A model generated the notes under the pieces. It did no database searches. It was given only the letters and a program-made list of their open reading frames with translations, and was not told where the DNA came from. Below are positions 37,208 to 46,622 of a stretch of DNA of 64,000 nucleotides, piece after piece. Position 1 is the first letter of the stretch, and each line of letters opens with the position of its first letter. A program made the position numbers and the translations under genes. Location of the stretch: NCBI RefSeq assembly GCF_019024285.1, contig NZ_WMKZ01000026.1, forward strand, positions 1 through 64,000, written 5' to 3'. Source of the DNA: Alkalihalobacterium elongatum (GTDB taxonomy: Bacteria; Bacillota; Bacilli; Bacillales; Bacillaceae_F).

Positions 37208-38050
37208 ATGATTTACATAGGTTTAACAGGTTGGGGGGATCACGATGATCTATATGAGGGAACCAAAGATAAGCTGCGCACGTATAGTAGCCATTTTCCA
37301 GTCGTCGAGGTCGATTCTTCATTTTACGCGATTCAACCTGTTCGAAATTATGAAAAGTGGATACGAGAAACGCCAGCCTCTTTTCAGTTTGTCGTAAAGG
37401 CATACCAAGGAATGACAGGGCATCAGCGTGGAGACATTCCGTTCCAATCGAAAGAGGAAATGTTTGAAGCTTTTCGTGAATCGGTCCAGCCGTTAGTTCG
37501 GGAAAAACGATTAGCAATGGTTTTGTGTCAGTTTCCTCCTTGGTTTGATTGCCGAAAAGAAAATGTTCAGTATTTACGATATGTTAAAATGCAGCTTCAA
37601 AACCTCCCAGTAGCGCTAGAATTCCGTCATCAATCTTGGTTCACTTCAGATATGAAGGAGAAAACTATCACGTTTATGAAGGAGGAACAATGGATCCACA
37701 GTGTGTGCGATGAACCACAGGCGGGCACTGGTAGTGTTCCGATTGTTCTAGAAGCGACTGATGAGGAAAAGACGCTGATTCGTTTCCATGGACGTAATTA
37801 CTATGGTTGGCGTGATCCTGGGGATGGTAATTGGCGCGATGTTCGTTATTTATATAATTACAATGATGAAGAGCTAGGTGAATGGGCGGCAAGAGTTCGA
37901 CAGCTGGAAAAAACTACAAAAGATATTTATATTCTTTTTAACAATAATTCAGGTGGCGACGCTGCTGAAAATGCCAAGCGCTTTCAAGCGATGCTCGGCA
38001 TTGAATACGAAGGTCTTGCACCTAGACAATTAACATTATTTGATGAATAA
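37208..38050 (+). CDS. yunF: DUF72 family protein YunF
   Basis: 280 residues of the DUF72 TIM-barrel family. The typical opening IYIGLTGWGDHDDLY, the segment FPVVEVDSSFYA and the late FNNNSGGDAAENA are all present. The family's activity is not established. GAGGGAATG lies upstream of the ATG. It begins a same-strand run with yunE, yunD and yunC that mirrors B. subtilis in gene content. Confidence 0.88.
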   Translation: MIYIGLTGWGDHDDLYEGTKDKLRTYSSHFPVVEVDSSFYAIQPVRNYEKWIRETPASFQFVVKAYQGMTGHQRGDIPFQSKEEMFEAFRESVQPLVREKRLAMVLCQFPPWFDCRKENVQYLRYVKMQLQNLPVALEFRHQSWFTSDMKEKTITFMKEEQWIHSVCDEPQAGTGSVPIVLEATDEEKTLIRFHGRNYYGWRDPGDGNWRDVRYLYNYNDEELGEWAARVRQLEKTTKDIYILFNNNSGGDAAENAKRFQAMLGIEYEGLAPRQLTLFDE

Positions 38051-38126
38051 TCTTCATAGAGACTATTAGTGCTTATAAGCATCAAGAAAAATAGAATAGA
38101 GCAACATAAGGAAGTTGGGAAAACGT

Positions 38127-38951
38127 ATGGAATGGTTAGTGTTAGTAATTTTAGGCCTCATTGCTGGAACGTTAGGTAGTTTAATGGGGTTAGGTGGAGG
38201 AATTATTGTTGTTCCTGCTTTGATGGTTCTTAGCGGTTACATCGGTATTTTAGCTGGAATTACTCCACAAGTTGCAGTAGGGACGTCATTACTAATTATG
38301 ATATTTACGGGGATGTCATCTACGCTCGCTTATATCAAACAGAAAAAAGTAGATTATGTCAGCGGTTCAATCTTTTTGACGGGGAGTATTCCTGGGGCTT
38401 TGTTTGGGGTTTATTTAAATAAAGGAATAGAAGTATCTAGTTTTCTTATTTATTTCGGACTCTTTATTGTGATTGTCTCATTTATTTTAATGATTAGAAA
38501 GTATCTAAAGCCAATAAAAGTAGGGAAAAAAGGGATAAAGCGAGAATATATTAATGATCTAGGTGAAACGATCCAATACGGATTTAGTCCTTGGCTTGCG
38601 ATTCCGATCGCATTTGTTGTTGGGATGTTTTCTGGTCTATTTGGAATTGGCGGCGGTTCACTCATGGTTCCTGCGATGATCTTACTCTTCGGTTTTCCAC
38701 CTCATATGGCTGTAGCAACCTCGATGTTCATGATTTTCTTTTCAGCCATTTCTAGTTCAATCTCTCATATTGCGTTAGGTAATGTAGATTGGCTGTACGC
38801 GATCGCGTTAATTCCAGGAGCATGGTTTGGGGGGAAATTAGGAGCAGCGATTGGTCAACGGTTAAAGAGCGATACACTTGTTATGTTTTTACGGATCTTC
38901 TTAGTAATCATTGGTGCTCGGTTAATTTGGCAAGGGTTCATGGGAGGATAA
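38127..38951 (+). CDS. yunE: TauE/SafE-family membrane transporter YunE
   Basis: About 274 residues with some eight hydrophobic helices. The internal duplication is visible: GTLGSLMGLGGGIIVVPALM near the N-terminus and GMFSGLFGIGGGSLMVPAMI near the middle, the signature of TauE/SafE (sulfite/sulfonate exporter-like) proteins. Substrate is unknown. The ATG at 38127 is preferred, with AAGGAAG upstream; a TTG at 38115 is the alternative. It follows yunF by about 75 bp. Confidence 0.88.
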   Translation: MEWLVLVILGLIAGTLGSLMGLGGGIIVVPALMVLSGYIGILAGITPQVAVGTSLLIMIFTGMSSTLAYIKQKKVDYVSGSIFLTGSIPGALFGVYLNKGIEVSSFLIYFGLFIVIVSFILMIRKYLKPIKVGKKGIKREYINDLGETIQYGFSPWLAIPIAFVVGMFSGLFGIGGGSLMVPAMILLFGFPPHMAVATSMFMIFFSAISSSISHIALGNVDWLYAIALIPGAWFGGKLGAAIGQRLKSDTLVMFLRIFLVIIGARLIWQGFMGG

Positions 38952-39086
38952 TTTCATGTCCGCATGTCTATAGATGATGTGAACAAAGCCGAAGATTTAA
39001 ACTAATAAGCATGAAAAAAGCGATCAAATTTAATTTGATGATAAATTGATCAAAGAGACACTAGACAGATAAAAGGAGGCTTTAGG

Positions 39087-40484
39087 ATGTCTTCTGAGCA
39101 AACTTTGTTTATCTACCATACAAATGATATTCATAGTCATTTTGAGCATTGGCCAAAAATTGTAGAGTTTATTAAAAAGCAACGAAGCTTACATGAAAGA
39201 AAGCATGAAGATATGCTTTATTTTGATATCGGTGATCACGCCGATCGATGTCATCCAATGACAGAAGCAACAGACGGTAAAGGAAACGTTGAGTTGCTTA
39301 ATGATATAGGGGTTCAAGCAGTAACAATAGGAAATAATGAAGGGCTTACATTTTCAAAACAGACTTTGAATCAATTGTATGAGGCTGCGCAATTTCCTGT
39401 ATTAGTAGGAAACTTGCTAGACGAAAGTGAAGAGGTTCCACCTTGGGCGAAGCCCTATCATTACATACAAATAGAGAATGGCATGAAGGTTGGTGTTATT
39501 GGTATGACGGCACCGTTCTTTCCATTTTATGAAAAACTTGGCTGGAGCATTATTGACCCGTTTGAAATATTACCTAATCTTGTAGCAAAAGTCCGCCTGG
39601 AGGCAGACTTTGTCATTTTGCTATCGCATCTCGGTTTTCCTGCTGATGAGGAAATTGCGGAGCATATTGAAGGTATTGATGTAATTTTAGGAGCTCATAC
39701 ACATCATGTGCTTCAGTCAGGCAAAAATGTGAAAGGAACTTTGATCGGACAAGCTGGAAAGTTCGGCTTTCATGTGGGACAAATAAAACTAGTCATTGAT
39801 ACAGAAACAAAAGAAATTATTGAATTTGAAATGGCAGCAATTGAAACGCAAACGATGCCACAGTCGGAACAAACGATCTGTTTATTAAAACGCCTCGAAC
39901 AAGAACAACAGGAAATTATGAATAAAGAGGTTGTCGTTTTAGGCGAGGATTTGCCAGTAAAATGGTTTGAGCCATCAGAAGGTCCAGAACTTTTAGCAGA
40001 GGGCTTAAAAGAATGGTGCAACACAAATATAAGCATGGTTAATTCAGGTGTACTTCTTGATGGTCTTCAAAAAGGGGTGACTACAAGAGGGGACATTCAT
40101 CGCATTTGTCCTCATCCGATAAATCCGTGTATTGTTACCTTGCGTGGTGATCGACTAAAAGAAACGATCTTGCATGCCTTTACAGATCGAATGCAACGCC
40201 TTGAACTAAAAGGCTTTGGCTTTCGTGGTGAAGTTTTAGGGAGAATGGCGTTTTCAGGAATTGAAGTGAAAACAAAAATGTTAGCGGATGATGTTGAGCG
40301 TGTCGAGAGTATTTTAATTGAGGGGCAGCCGATTGATTTAAAGAAGGAGTATCAGCTGGCGACATTAGATATGTTCACTTTTGGTAAGTTGTACCCAGCG
40401 ATTGCGGAAAGTACTACAAAAGTATTTTTTATGCCAGAGCTGCTTCGTGATGTTTTCGTGTGGAAATTACAGCAAAATAGGTAA
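39087..40484 (+). CDS. yunD: 5'-nucleotidase/metallophosphoesterase YunD
   Basis: 465 residues. The N-terminal metallophosphoesterase domain has HTNDIHSHFEHW (about 9-20), FDIGDHADRCHP, GNNEG and a late LGAHTHHVL, the metal-ligand motifs of the UshA/5'-nucleotidase family. The C-terminal nucleotide-specificity domain contains MVNSGVLLDGLQKG. No signal peptide is present, so it is probably cytosolic, unlike UshA. It starts after AAAGGAGG at 39087. Confidence 0.9.
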   Translation: MSSEQTLFIYHTNDIHSHFEHWPKIVEFIKKQRSLHERKHEDMLYFDIGDHADRCHPMTEATDGKGNVELLNDIGVQAVTIGNNEGLTFSKQTLNQLYEAAQFPVLVGNLLDESEEVPPWAKPYHYIQIENGMKVGVIGMTAPFFPFYEKLGWSIIDPFEILPNLVAKVRLEADFVILLSHLGFPADEEIAEHIEGIDVILGAHTHHVLQSGKNVKGTLIGQAGKFGFHVGQIKLVIDTETKEIIEFEMAAIETQTMPQSEQTICLLKRLEQEQQEIMNKEVVVLGEDLPVKWFEPSEGPELLAEGLKEWCNTNISMVNSGVLLDGLQKGVTTRGDIHRICPHPINPCIVTLRGDRLKETILHAFTDRMQRLELKGFGFRGEVLGRMAFSGIEVKTKMLADDVERVESILIEGQPIDLKKEYQLATLDMFTFGKLYPAIAESTTKVFFMPELLRDVFVWKLQQNR

Positions 40485-40580
40485 TCGTCCAACCTTTGCA
40501 CTTTTTTGTTCGTTTTTCATATTGTATAGCGAGGATAGTTAAATGTCTCATGCTAATCGAAAAACGGAGGAGTGATTACT

Positions 40581-40883
40581 GTGCTTGAAATGAACCCAAT
40601 TTCAATCGAGGGTCATACCTTCATTGCTGTTACACTTAAGCTTCCAAAAACAAACTTTATGGCAGTCATGAGTGATAAAGGATACATCATGTGTGGCGCA
40701 CTAGACGTGGCATTATTAAACGAAAAATTAAAAGAACGTAAAATAATTGCAGGTCGCGCTGTTGGTGTTCGTACGATAGAACAACTACTAGAGGCTCCAC
40801 TCGAATCTGTTACATTAGAAGCAGAGGAAATCGGTGTAAAAGCAGGAATGAAAGGTAGCGACGCATTGTTAAAAATGCTTTAA
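40581..40883 (+). CDS. yunC: DUF1805 family protein YunC
   Basis: 100 residues of a conserved family (DUF1805) of unknown function. The core DKGYIMCGALDVALLNEKL and GRAVGVRTIEQLL is well preserved. The GTG at 40581 is chosen because GGAGG at 40566-40570 gives 10-base spacing; the GTG at 40572 is too close. A terminator follows at 40920. Confidence 0.88.
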   Translation: MLEMNPISIEGHTFIAVTLKLPKTNFMAVMSDKGYIMCGALDVALLNEKLKERKIIAGRAVGVRTIEQLLEAPLESVTLEAEEIGVKAGMKGSDALLKML

Positions 40884-40918
40884 ACAAGTCAAAAAGGTAC
40901 CTTATTTTCCAATAAAAC

Positions 40919-40951
40919 AAAAGAGACTAACGCATAAGTTAGTCTCTTTTG
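40919..40951 (+). terminator. Terminator after yunC
   Basis: AAAAGAGACTAAC pairs with GTTAGTCTCTTTT. Confidence 0.9.
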
Positions 40952-41329
40952 CCTGTTCTGATTTTTTAACATGACAAATCTAATATGTTGAAATTGTAAG
41001 TCTAATAGAGTATTTCCATAAAAAATATACCTAATGAACTGCAAAACCTGTTGGAAGAAGCAAAGTCTTGTTGTCTATAGGGTTAACAACTTGTATGATA
41101 AAGAATTAGGTAAAACATTTTACTAAAAATGTTTTAGAGTTATATTCAATCGACTTTGGTTCAATAATGCGGACAAACTCATAAGGTAGTCAATCTTTTT
41201 GTTAACGGTCCAATGATATAAAGCAACAATTTATAGATTGAGCCTTTTTTAGATAATTAGGTAATAGAAATCCGAAAATGTAAAACCTGTAAACAGGAGA
41301 AAATAATATAAAAAGGGGTTGCGTGTAAG
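40952..41329. other. Leader region upstream of thyA
   Basis: About 380 bp, AT-rich. No gene, riboswitch or strong hairpin was recognised. It ends in AAAAGGGGT, the thyA ribosome binding site. Confidence 0.4.
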
Positions 41330-42286
41330 TTGAGTACGAATGAAAATAACTATCTTCAGCTGTGTAAGCATGTTCTTGAGAATGGAATTAAAAAGGAAGA
41401 TCGGACGGGAACAGGAACGATTTCTATATTTGGTTATCAAATGCGCTTCGACCTAAAGGAAGGTTTTCCGTTATTAACAACGAAACGTGTTCCTTTTCGA
41501 CTCATTGCCAGTGAGTTGTTATGGTTTATAAAAGGAGATACAAATATCCGCTATTTATTAAAACATAATAATAACATTTGGAATGAATGGGCGTTTGAAC
41601 GTTGGATTAAGAGTGAAGAATACGAAGGTCCTAATATGGATAACTTCGGTTTACGTTCACAGCAGGACGAGGAGTTCCAAGTCCAATATGAAGAACAGTT
41701 AGAACAATTTAAGAACCGAATTTTAACGGATGACGGGTTCGCTGAAAAGTTCGGTGATTTAGGACAAGTCTACGGGAAACAGTGGCGCGATTGGCAAACG
41801 TCTTCGGGAGAAACTCTCGATCAGTTATCTGATGTTATTGAAACAATCAAGAAAAACCCTTCTTCAAGACGTTTAATCGTTTCGGCTTGGAATCCAGAGG
41901 ATGTTCCATCTATGGCCTTACCGCCGTGTCATACATTGTTTCAATTTTACGTATTAGATGGAAAATTATCATGCCAGCTCTATCAAAGAAGTGGTGATAT
42001 TTTCCTCGGTATTCCATTTAATATCGCAAGCTACGCTTTGCTTACACATTTAATCGCTCACGAGTGTGGTTTAGAAGTCGGTGAATTTATTCATACATTA
42101 GGCGATGCACATATTTACTTAAATCATCTGGAGCAAGTAGAAACACAGTTAAGTAGAGAACCTAAACCTTTACCGAAACTCGCCCTAAACGAAAACGTGA
42201 AGTCTGTCTTTGATTTTGAGATGGAGGATATTTCGATCGAGGGTTACGATCCACATCCGACTATTAAAGCTCCTGTAGCGGTTTAA
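41330..42286 (+). CDS. thyA: Thymidylate synthase ThyA
   Basis: Makes dTMP from dUMP with methylene-tetrahydrofolate. It has 318 residues, the long form seen in Lactobacillus casei with an insertion of about 50 residues ([17 protein letters not shown] onward, ~85-135). The catalytic Cys is at about 200 in [12 protein letters not shown], and [13 protein letters not shown] and [13 protein letters not shown] bind dUMP. It starts with TTG at 41330 after AAAAGGGGT. It is followed, after a repeat block, by dfrA, which regenerates its folate cofactor. Confidence 0.96.
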   Translation: MSTNENNYLQLCKHVLENGIKKEDRTGTGTISIFGYQMRFDLKEGFPLLTTKRVPFRLIASELLWFIKGDTNIRYLLKHNNNIWNEWAFERWIKSEEYEGPNMDNFGLRSQQDEEFQVQYEEQLEQFKNRILTDDGFAEKFGDLGQVYGKQWRDWQTSSGETLDQLSDVIETIKKNPSSRRLIVSAWNPEDVPSMALPPCHTLFQFYVLDGKLSCQLYQRSGDIFLGIPFNIASYALLTHLIAHECGLEVGEFIHTLGDAHIYLNHLEQVETQLSREPKPLPKLALNENVKSVFDFEMEDISIEGYDPHPTIKAPVAV

Positions 42287-42369
42287 GGAGAAGGTTGGAT
42301 ATTAACTATTAGAAAAAAGCATTATCATAAGGCGCCTGGGCCATCAAACATCATAGAAAATTGTGTATG

Positions 42370-42712
42370 AATGCTATTGCTGGCCCTCCAGCACTTGTCG
42401 CCGAAAAGCAGGCACCTTTCGCTTTTCCTGTCTAGTTCCAGCGACCAGCGTCTAGTGGACTTCGCTCTCCTCCTTACGATAAGTCAACATCGGCTCACTG
42501 ACGATCGCCGTGTATCCTTTATCTCATACGGAGAGGCTCCAGTCCCTACGCCGCTAACCGGTCGCTTCCACTTTTCTATTGTCTAGCTGCAGGTGCCATC
42601 GGCTCGAGGTTGCTTCGGTCCATCCAACGTGTCCAAAGGGCAGGACACTAATGGTTGGCCCTCCAGCACTTGTCGCCGATAAGCAGGCACCTTTCGCTTT
42701 TCTACACCCAGG
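42370..42712. repeat. Dispersed intergenic repeat block, copies 2 and 3
   Basis: Contains GCTGGCCCTCCAGCACTTG twice (about 42380 and 42655), CAGGCACCTTTCGCTTTTC twice, and one longer copy with CTAGCTGCAGGTGCCATCGG and GTGTCCAAAGGGCAGGACAC. All match 850-995. The block is inserted between thyA and dfrA. It is non-coding; frames through it are artefacts. Confidence 0.8.
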
Positions 42713-42762
42713 GTTATAATAGTCGTTGAGTATTTTTTGTATTAAGAAAGGGGCTGTGTTCG

Positions 42763-43248
42763 TTGATTTCATTTCTAGTTGCCATGGATAATAACCGTGT
42801 GATCGGTAAAGATAACGATTTGCCATGGAGTCTTCCTGCTGATTTGGCTTATTTTAAAAAAGTGACGATGGGACATCCCATTATTATGGGGAGAAAAACA
42901 TATGAGTCGATCGGACGTCCATTACCAGGCCGAGAAAATATTATCATTACGCGCAATCAGGAATATTCAGCTGACGGTTGTACGGTAATGCATTCACTTG
43001 ATGATGTAAAGAAGTTTGTAGATCACAGCAACAAAGAAACGTTTATTATCGGTGGAGCTGAAATTTTTAAAGAGGCATTTCCAATCGCAGATAAGCTTTA
43101 TATTACTCATATTGATGAAGAGTTTGATGGTGATACATACTTTCCTGCTTTTGATGAAAAAGAGTGGAAGGAAGTTTCTAGGGAAAAGGGTATAAAAGAT
43201 GAAAAAAACCCTTACGATTATTATTTTACGGTTTATGAAAGGGAATAA
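42763..43248 (+). CDS. dfrA: Dihydrofolate reductase
   Basis: 161 residues, normal length. Starts with TTG at 42763 behind AAAGGGG. Visible are MDNNRVIGKDNDLPW (substrate loop), the NADPH-binding MGRKTYESIGRPLPGR and IIGGAEIF. It reduces dihydrofolate produced by ThyA; the pair is a common Bacillus arrangement. A hairpin follows at 43371. Confidence 0.96.
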   Translation: MISFLVAMDNNRVIGKDNDLPWSLPADLAYFKKVTMGHPIIMGRKTYESIGRPLPGRENIIITRNQEYSADGCTVMHSLDDVKKFVDHSNKETFIIGGAEIFKEAFPIADKLYITHIDEEFDGDTYFPAFDEKEWKEVSREKGIKDEKNPYDYYFTVYERE

Positions 43249-43370
43249 ACTTTTTAATAAATCGTGAAAACATCTGTCTCTAAAGTGGAATTCTCGATAA
43301 CCATTGGTCATAATTTTGCTCGTCCATACAGAAATTTGGGCTTTTCTCACAAAATTAAGGTCAAGGCCGT

Positions 43371-43407
43371 CCCCCTTTTGCATATATTTCTTGCAAAGGG
43401 GGTTTTT
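43371..43407 (+). terminator. Hairpin between dfrA and yunB, overlapping the yunB site
   Basis: CCCCCTTTTGCA pairs with TGCAAAGGGGG (one bulge), followed by TTTTT. It can end dfrA transcripts. The right arm holds AAAGGGGG, the apparent ribosome binding site of yunB. Confidence 0.7.
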
Positions 43408-43410
43408 GGA

Positions 43411-44241
43411 GTGGTTCGTTTTAGACAGCGTGGGGTGTGGAAAGGCCCTCTCCTAAAGCAAAAAAAAGGGAATAGAAGTAGGAAAGGTCCGCTTCCATTT
43501 CGGTATGTTCTGTTATTATCTTTTGTTATTTTTATTGTTCTCACTGCACAAGGGCTCTGGCTAGTAGAGAAAGGTATTCGGCCAACGCTTATTCATATTG
43601 CCAAGACGGAAACGCAAGTATTAGGTACAGAGGCCATTAATGACGCCATTTCTAAAAAGATTGCCGAGCAGTTAGATATGGATGAGTTACTCATTATTGA
43701 AAAGGATCGGAATGGGGATATCGCCTCCATCACCTTTAACTCAGCTATTGCTACTCGTGTTCAAGCCGAAGCTACACAGCGAGTACAACGATATTTGCGC
43801 TTGATGGAACAAGGCAGAGTACATGAGTTAGTTCTTCCAGATGGTGTTGAAGTAGATTTTAACGAAGAAGTTTATACCCAAGACGGGATAATCTATACGA
43901 TTCCCTTAGGTCAAGCGACAAACAATGCTTTACTGGCTCATTTAGGTCCTCAAATTCCTATTCGTTTCACAGCGATTGGGGATGTAAAGGCAAACATGAG
44001 GCATCAGGTAGAAAATACAGGCATCAATAATACAATGCTATCTCTATACTTGGATCTGCAAGTCGATGTTAAAATTGTTATTCCTTTTGCAACGGATATG
44101 GAAGTTGTTAAGACATCGATTCCGATTGGGATGACGTTAATTCCAGGAAAAGTTCCAGAATATTATAATGTGGGCGGCACGGGGCCAGCACCTACTTTTA
44201 TTAGAGAATCCGACATTCAGGATGCTGTAAGAGATAATTAA
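43411..44241 (+). CDS. yunB: Sporulation protein YunB
   Basis: 276 residues from the GTG at 43411. A basic N-terminus is followed by one membrane helix (about 33-52, YVLLLSFVIFIVLTAQGLWL), then an external domain with NDAISKKIAEQLDMDELL and ending in GTGPAPTFIRE. This matches YunB, which is needed for efficient sporulation in B. subtilis. The frame stays open to 43264 but has no site there. Confidence 0.85.
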   Translation: MVRFRQRGVWKGPLLKQKKGNRSRKGPLPFRYVLLLSFVIFIVLTAQGLWLVEKGIRPTLIHIAKTETQVLGTEAINDAISKKIAEQLDMDELLIIEKDRNGDIASITFNSAIATRVQAEATQRVQRYLRLMEQGRVHELVLPDGVEVDFNEEVYTQDGIIYTIPLGQATNNALLAHLGPQIPIRFTAIGDVKANMRHQVENTGINNTMLSLYLDLQVDVKIVIPFATDMEVVKTSIPIGMTLIPGKVPEYYNVGGTGPAPTFIRESDIQDAVRDN

Positions 44242-44455
44242 CTTTGTGATGATCTGAAAGATGACTCCAGTTGACTCTTATTGAAAAGGCTCTTTTCTTA
44301 AAGATTGTTGCTCAAAGTATGGGAAAAAAGTTAGTGTTAACTCTTGTCGAAAGTAGCAGAAATTACATTTGGCGTTTTTCTAGAAGAATGCTATACTATA
44401 GCGTGGTTCATGGGTTTTTAGGAAAAGTGAATAGTTACACCTCATCAAGAAATGG

Positions 44456-44622
44456 TGAGGTAGAGGCGCGAGTTTCAATAGTAATCAGTAGGAGGATGAC
44501 AACTGTGAGTATTGATGAAAGGGGAACTTGCCGAAGTGAGAGTACTCGTCCAACGTACTCTTGCTGGGGTTGCATTGAATAGGTGCAACACTGTCACAGC
44601 TTGCTGTGGAGAACTACTTTAG
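44456..44622 (+). ncRNA. Lysine (L-box) riboswitch
   Basis: The conserved L-box core is readable: GTAGAGGCGCGA, CAGTAGGAGGATGAC, GATGAAAGGGGAACTTGCCG, AAGTGAGAGTAC, CTGGGGTTGCATTGAATAGG, TGCAACACTGTCACAG and TGGAGAACTAC. The outer GTAG/CTAC ends close P1. A terminator follows, so lysine should switch off the transporter gene downstream. Confidence 0.92.
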
Positions 44623-44651
44623 TTGATGAGGAGCCAATAGATGCTTCTTTA

Positions 44652-44733
44652 GGAGGCTTACTCTAAGATAATAGAGTCGTCGCTTCAACTATCGTTGAGG
44701 TGAAATGACACTTAAGAGTAAGCCTCTTTTTGG
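44652..44733 (+). terminator. Lysine riboswitch terminator
   Basis: GAGGCTTACTCT (44653) pairs with AGAGTAAGCCTC (44715-44726), followed by TTTTTGG. Confidence 0.85.
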
Positions 44734-44778
44734 TTCTTATTCTTTTTAAGGTACAAGAAAATATGAGGAGGTAAAAAG

Positions 44779-46311
44779 ATGGAAACATCGATATTATCAT
44801 TAATTCCTCCAGTCCTAGCGCTAGTCTTGGTTATTTTAACTAGACGTGTATTAATTTCGCTAGGGGCAGGGATTATTGTCGGTGCTTTATTGCTTAATGG
44901 GTTTGATCCAATAAGCTCTATAGCGCAAATTTTTGGGATTGTAGCAGCCATTTTCTATGTTGATGGGGCGATTAACGATTGGGAACTCTATATTATCTTT
45001 TTCTTATTATTACTAGGAATGCTCGCTTCATTAATAGCTTTATCAGGTGGTAGTCGTGCGTTTGGTGAATGGGCGCTTAAACGTGTAAAAACAAGAGTAG
45101 GTGCTCAATTAGTAACTGTTGTGTTAGGTATTATCATTTTCATTGATGATTATTTTAATAGTTTAACAGTTGGAAATGTGAGCCGTCCTTTAACAGATCG
45201 ACACCGTATTTCACGTTCAAAATTAGCGTATCTCGTAGATTCAACAGCGGCTCCAATGTGTGTAATTTCACCAATTTCTAGTTGGGGAGCTTATATCATT
45301 GCGATCATCGGCGGAATCCTAATGACACATAGTGTGACTCAATATCAGGCACTTCAGGCATTTTTAATTATTGTTCCTATGAACTATTATGCTTTATTTG
45401 CAGTTTTACTTGTACTTGCGGTAGCTTGGTTTAAGCTTGATTTCGGTGCGATGAAAAAACACGAAATGTTAGCTATTGAAACAGGAGAAGTTGTCGATAA
45501 AGCAAAAGGAACGCCTCCAGGTGAAAACATGGATATTCAGCCTGTTGATAATGGGAAAGTACGCGATTTAGTATTACCGATTATCACTTTAATTGTAGGA
45601 ACAATTTTCTTTATGATTACGACAGGTATTCAAGGAACAGAAGGAACAGCAACGCTTCTTGAAATTTTTGAAAATACCGATGTAGCTGCTGCTCTCGTTT
45701 ATGGAGGATTACTCGGATTAGCGGCCGCTGTTATATTAACATTAACGAAAAAAGTACCAGCGAAAGACTTTGGCTTTGGCTTGTGGGCAGGAATTAAATC
45801 GATGCTTCCTGCAATTTATATTTTAATTTTTGCATGGACGATCATTGAAATTATCGGTGATCTTGGTACGGGGGCGTATTTAGCATCATTAATTGATGGA
45901 AATATTCCAGTTGCTCTGTTACCAGTCATTATTTTTATTGTTGCTGGAGCTATGGCTTTTTCTACAGGTACATCTTGGGGAACGTTTGGTATGCTTTTAC
46001 CAATTGCAGGAGATATTGCAGCAACATTAGATATTACGATGTTACTTCCGATGCTAGCAGCGGTATTAGCGGGCGCGATTTTTGGTGATCACTGTTCACC
46101 GATTTCTGATACGACGATTCTCTCGTCTACTGGGGCTGGTAGCCATCATATTGACCACGTAATTACACAGCTGCCTTACGCTTTAATCGTTGCAGTCATA
46201 TCAATCATCGGCTTCCTAATATTAGGGATTACTGGAAGTATGCTAGTTGGTTTTATTGCATCATTTGTAGCGTTTATCGTAACTGTTATCGTTTTAAAGA
46301 GAGTAGTATAA
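44779..46311 (+). CDS. NhaC-family transporter, probable lysine importer
   Basis: 510 residues with about 11 hydrophobic helices. It belongs to the NhaC-type Na+/H+ antiporter superfamily (DDYFNSLTVGNVSRPLTDRH; GDHCSPISDTTILSS). Sequence alone would give antiporter, but it is the only gene behind a lysine riboswitch. NhaC-type proteins under such riboswitches have been predicted to be lysine transporters (LysW). Lysine uptake is therefore the more likely role; this is inference from regulation. The ATG at 44779 has GGAGG upstream, and a terminator follows. Confidence 0.85.
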   Translation: METSILSLIPPVLALVLVILTRRVLISLGAGIIVGALLLNGFDPISSIAQIFGIVAAIFYVDGAINDWELYIIFFLLLLGMLASLIALSGGSRAFGEWALKRVKTRVGAQLVTVVLGIIIFIDDYFNSLTVGNVSRPLTDRHRISRSKLAYLVDSTAAPMCVISPISSWGAYIIAIIGGILMTHSVTQYQALQAFLIIVPMNYYALFAVLLVLAVAWFKLDFGAMKKHEMLAIETGEVVDKAKGTPPGENMDIQPVDNGKVRDLVLPIITLIVGTIFFMITTGIQGTEGTATLLEIFENTDVAAALVYGGLLGLAAAVILTLTKKVPAKDFGFGLWAGIKSMLPAIYILIFAWTIIEIIGDLGTGAYLASLIDGNIPVALLPVIIFIVAGAMAFSTGTSWGTFGMLLPIAGDIAATLDITMLLPMLAAVLAGAIFGDHCSPISDTTILSSTGAGSHHIDHVITQLPYALIVAVISIIGFLILGITGSMLVGFIASFVAFIVTVIVLKRVV

Positions 46312-46320
46312 CGATTGAAA

Positions 46321-46352
46321 AAATAGAGGCTAACTTTAGTCTCTATTTTTTT
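46321..46352 (+). terminator. Terminator after the lysine-controlled transporter
   Basis: AAATAGAG pairs with CTCTATTT around a small inner stem, followed by TTTTT. Confidence 0.85.
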
Positions 46353-46622
46353 CGATTAATTTCGACAAAGGTATTTACAAAGTAGGACAAACTTATTATA
46401 ATAAAATAACAAATTATCTGAAAATTAGTACTAGAAAGGGGAAAGAACTGTAGAATTCGTAGTAGGTTTTAAAGAATGCTAATGGATTCGTTCCGATTAA
46501 ATATTCATAATATTTTTAAAAATATTATTTTTTGCTAGACTATCTTAGAGAAAGTAGAATATACTTGCTATTAAGAGAAAGAAAATTTAGAAAACTGTCA
46601 TGTAGAGAAAGGGGTTATGGAA

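Noticed and set aside
42371-42586. 71-codon frame between thyA and dfrA
   Set aside because: It lies wholly in the dispersed repeat block.
44271-44582. 103-codon plus-strand frame upstream of the NhaC-type gene
   Set aside because: It runs through the lysine riboswitch aptamer, whose conserved RNA core explains the sequence.
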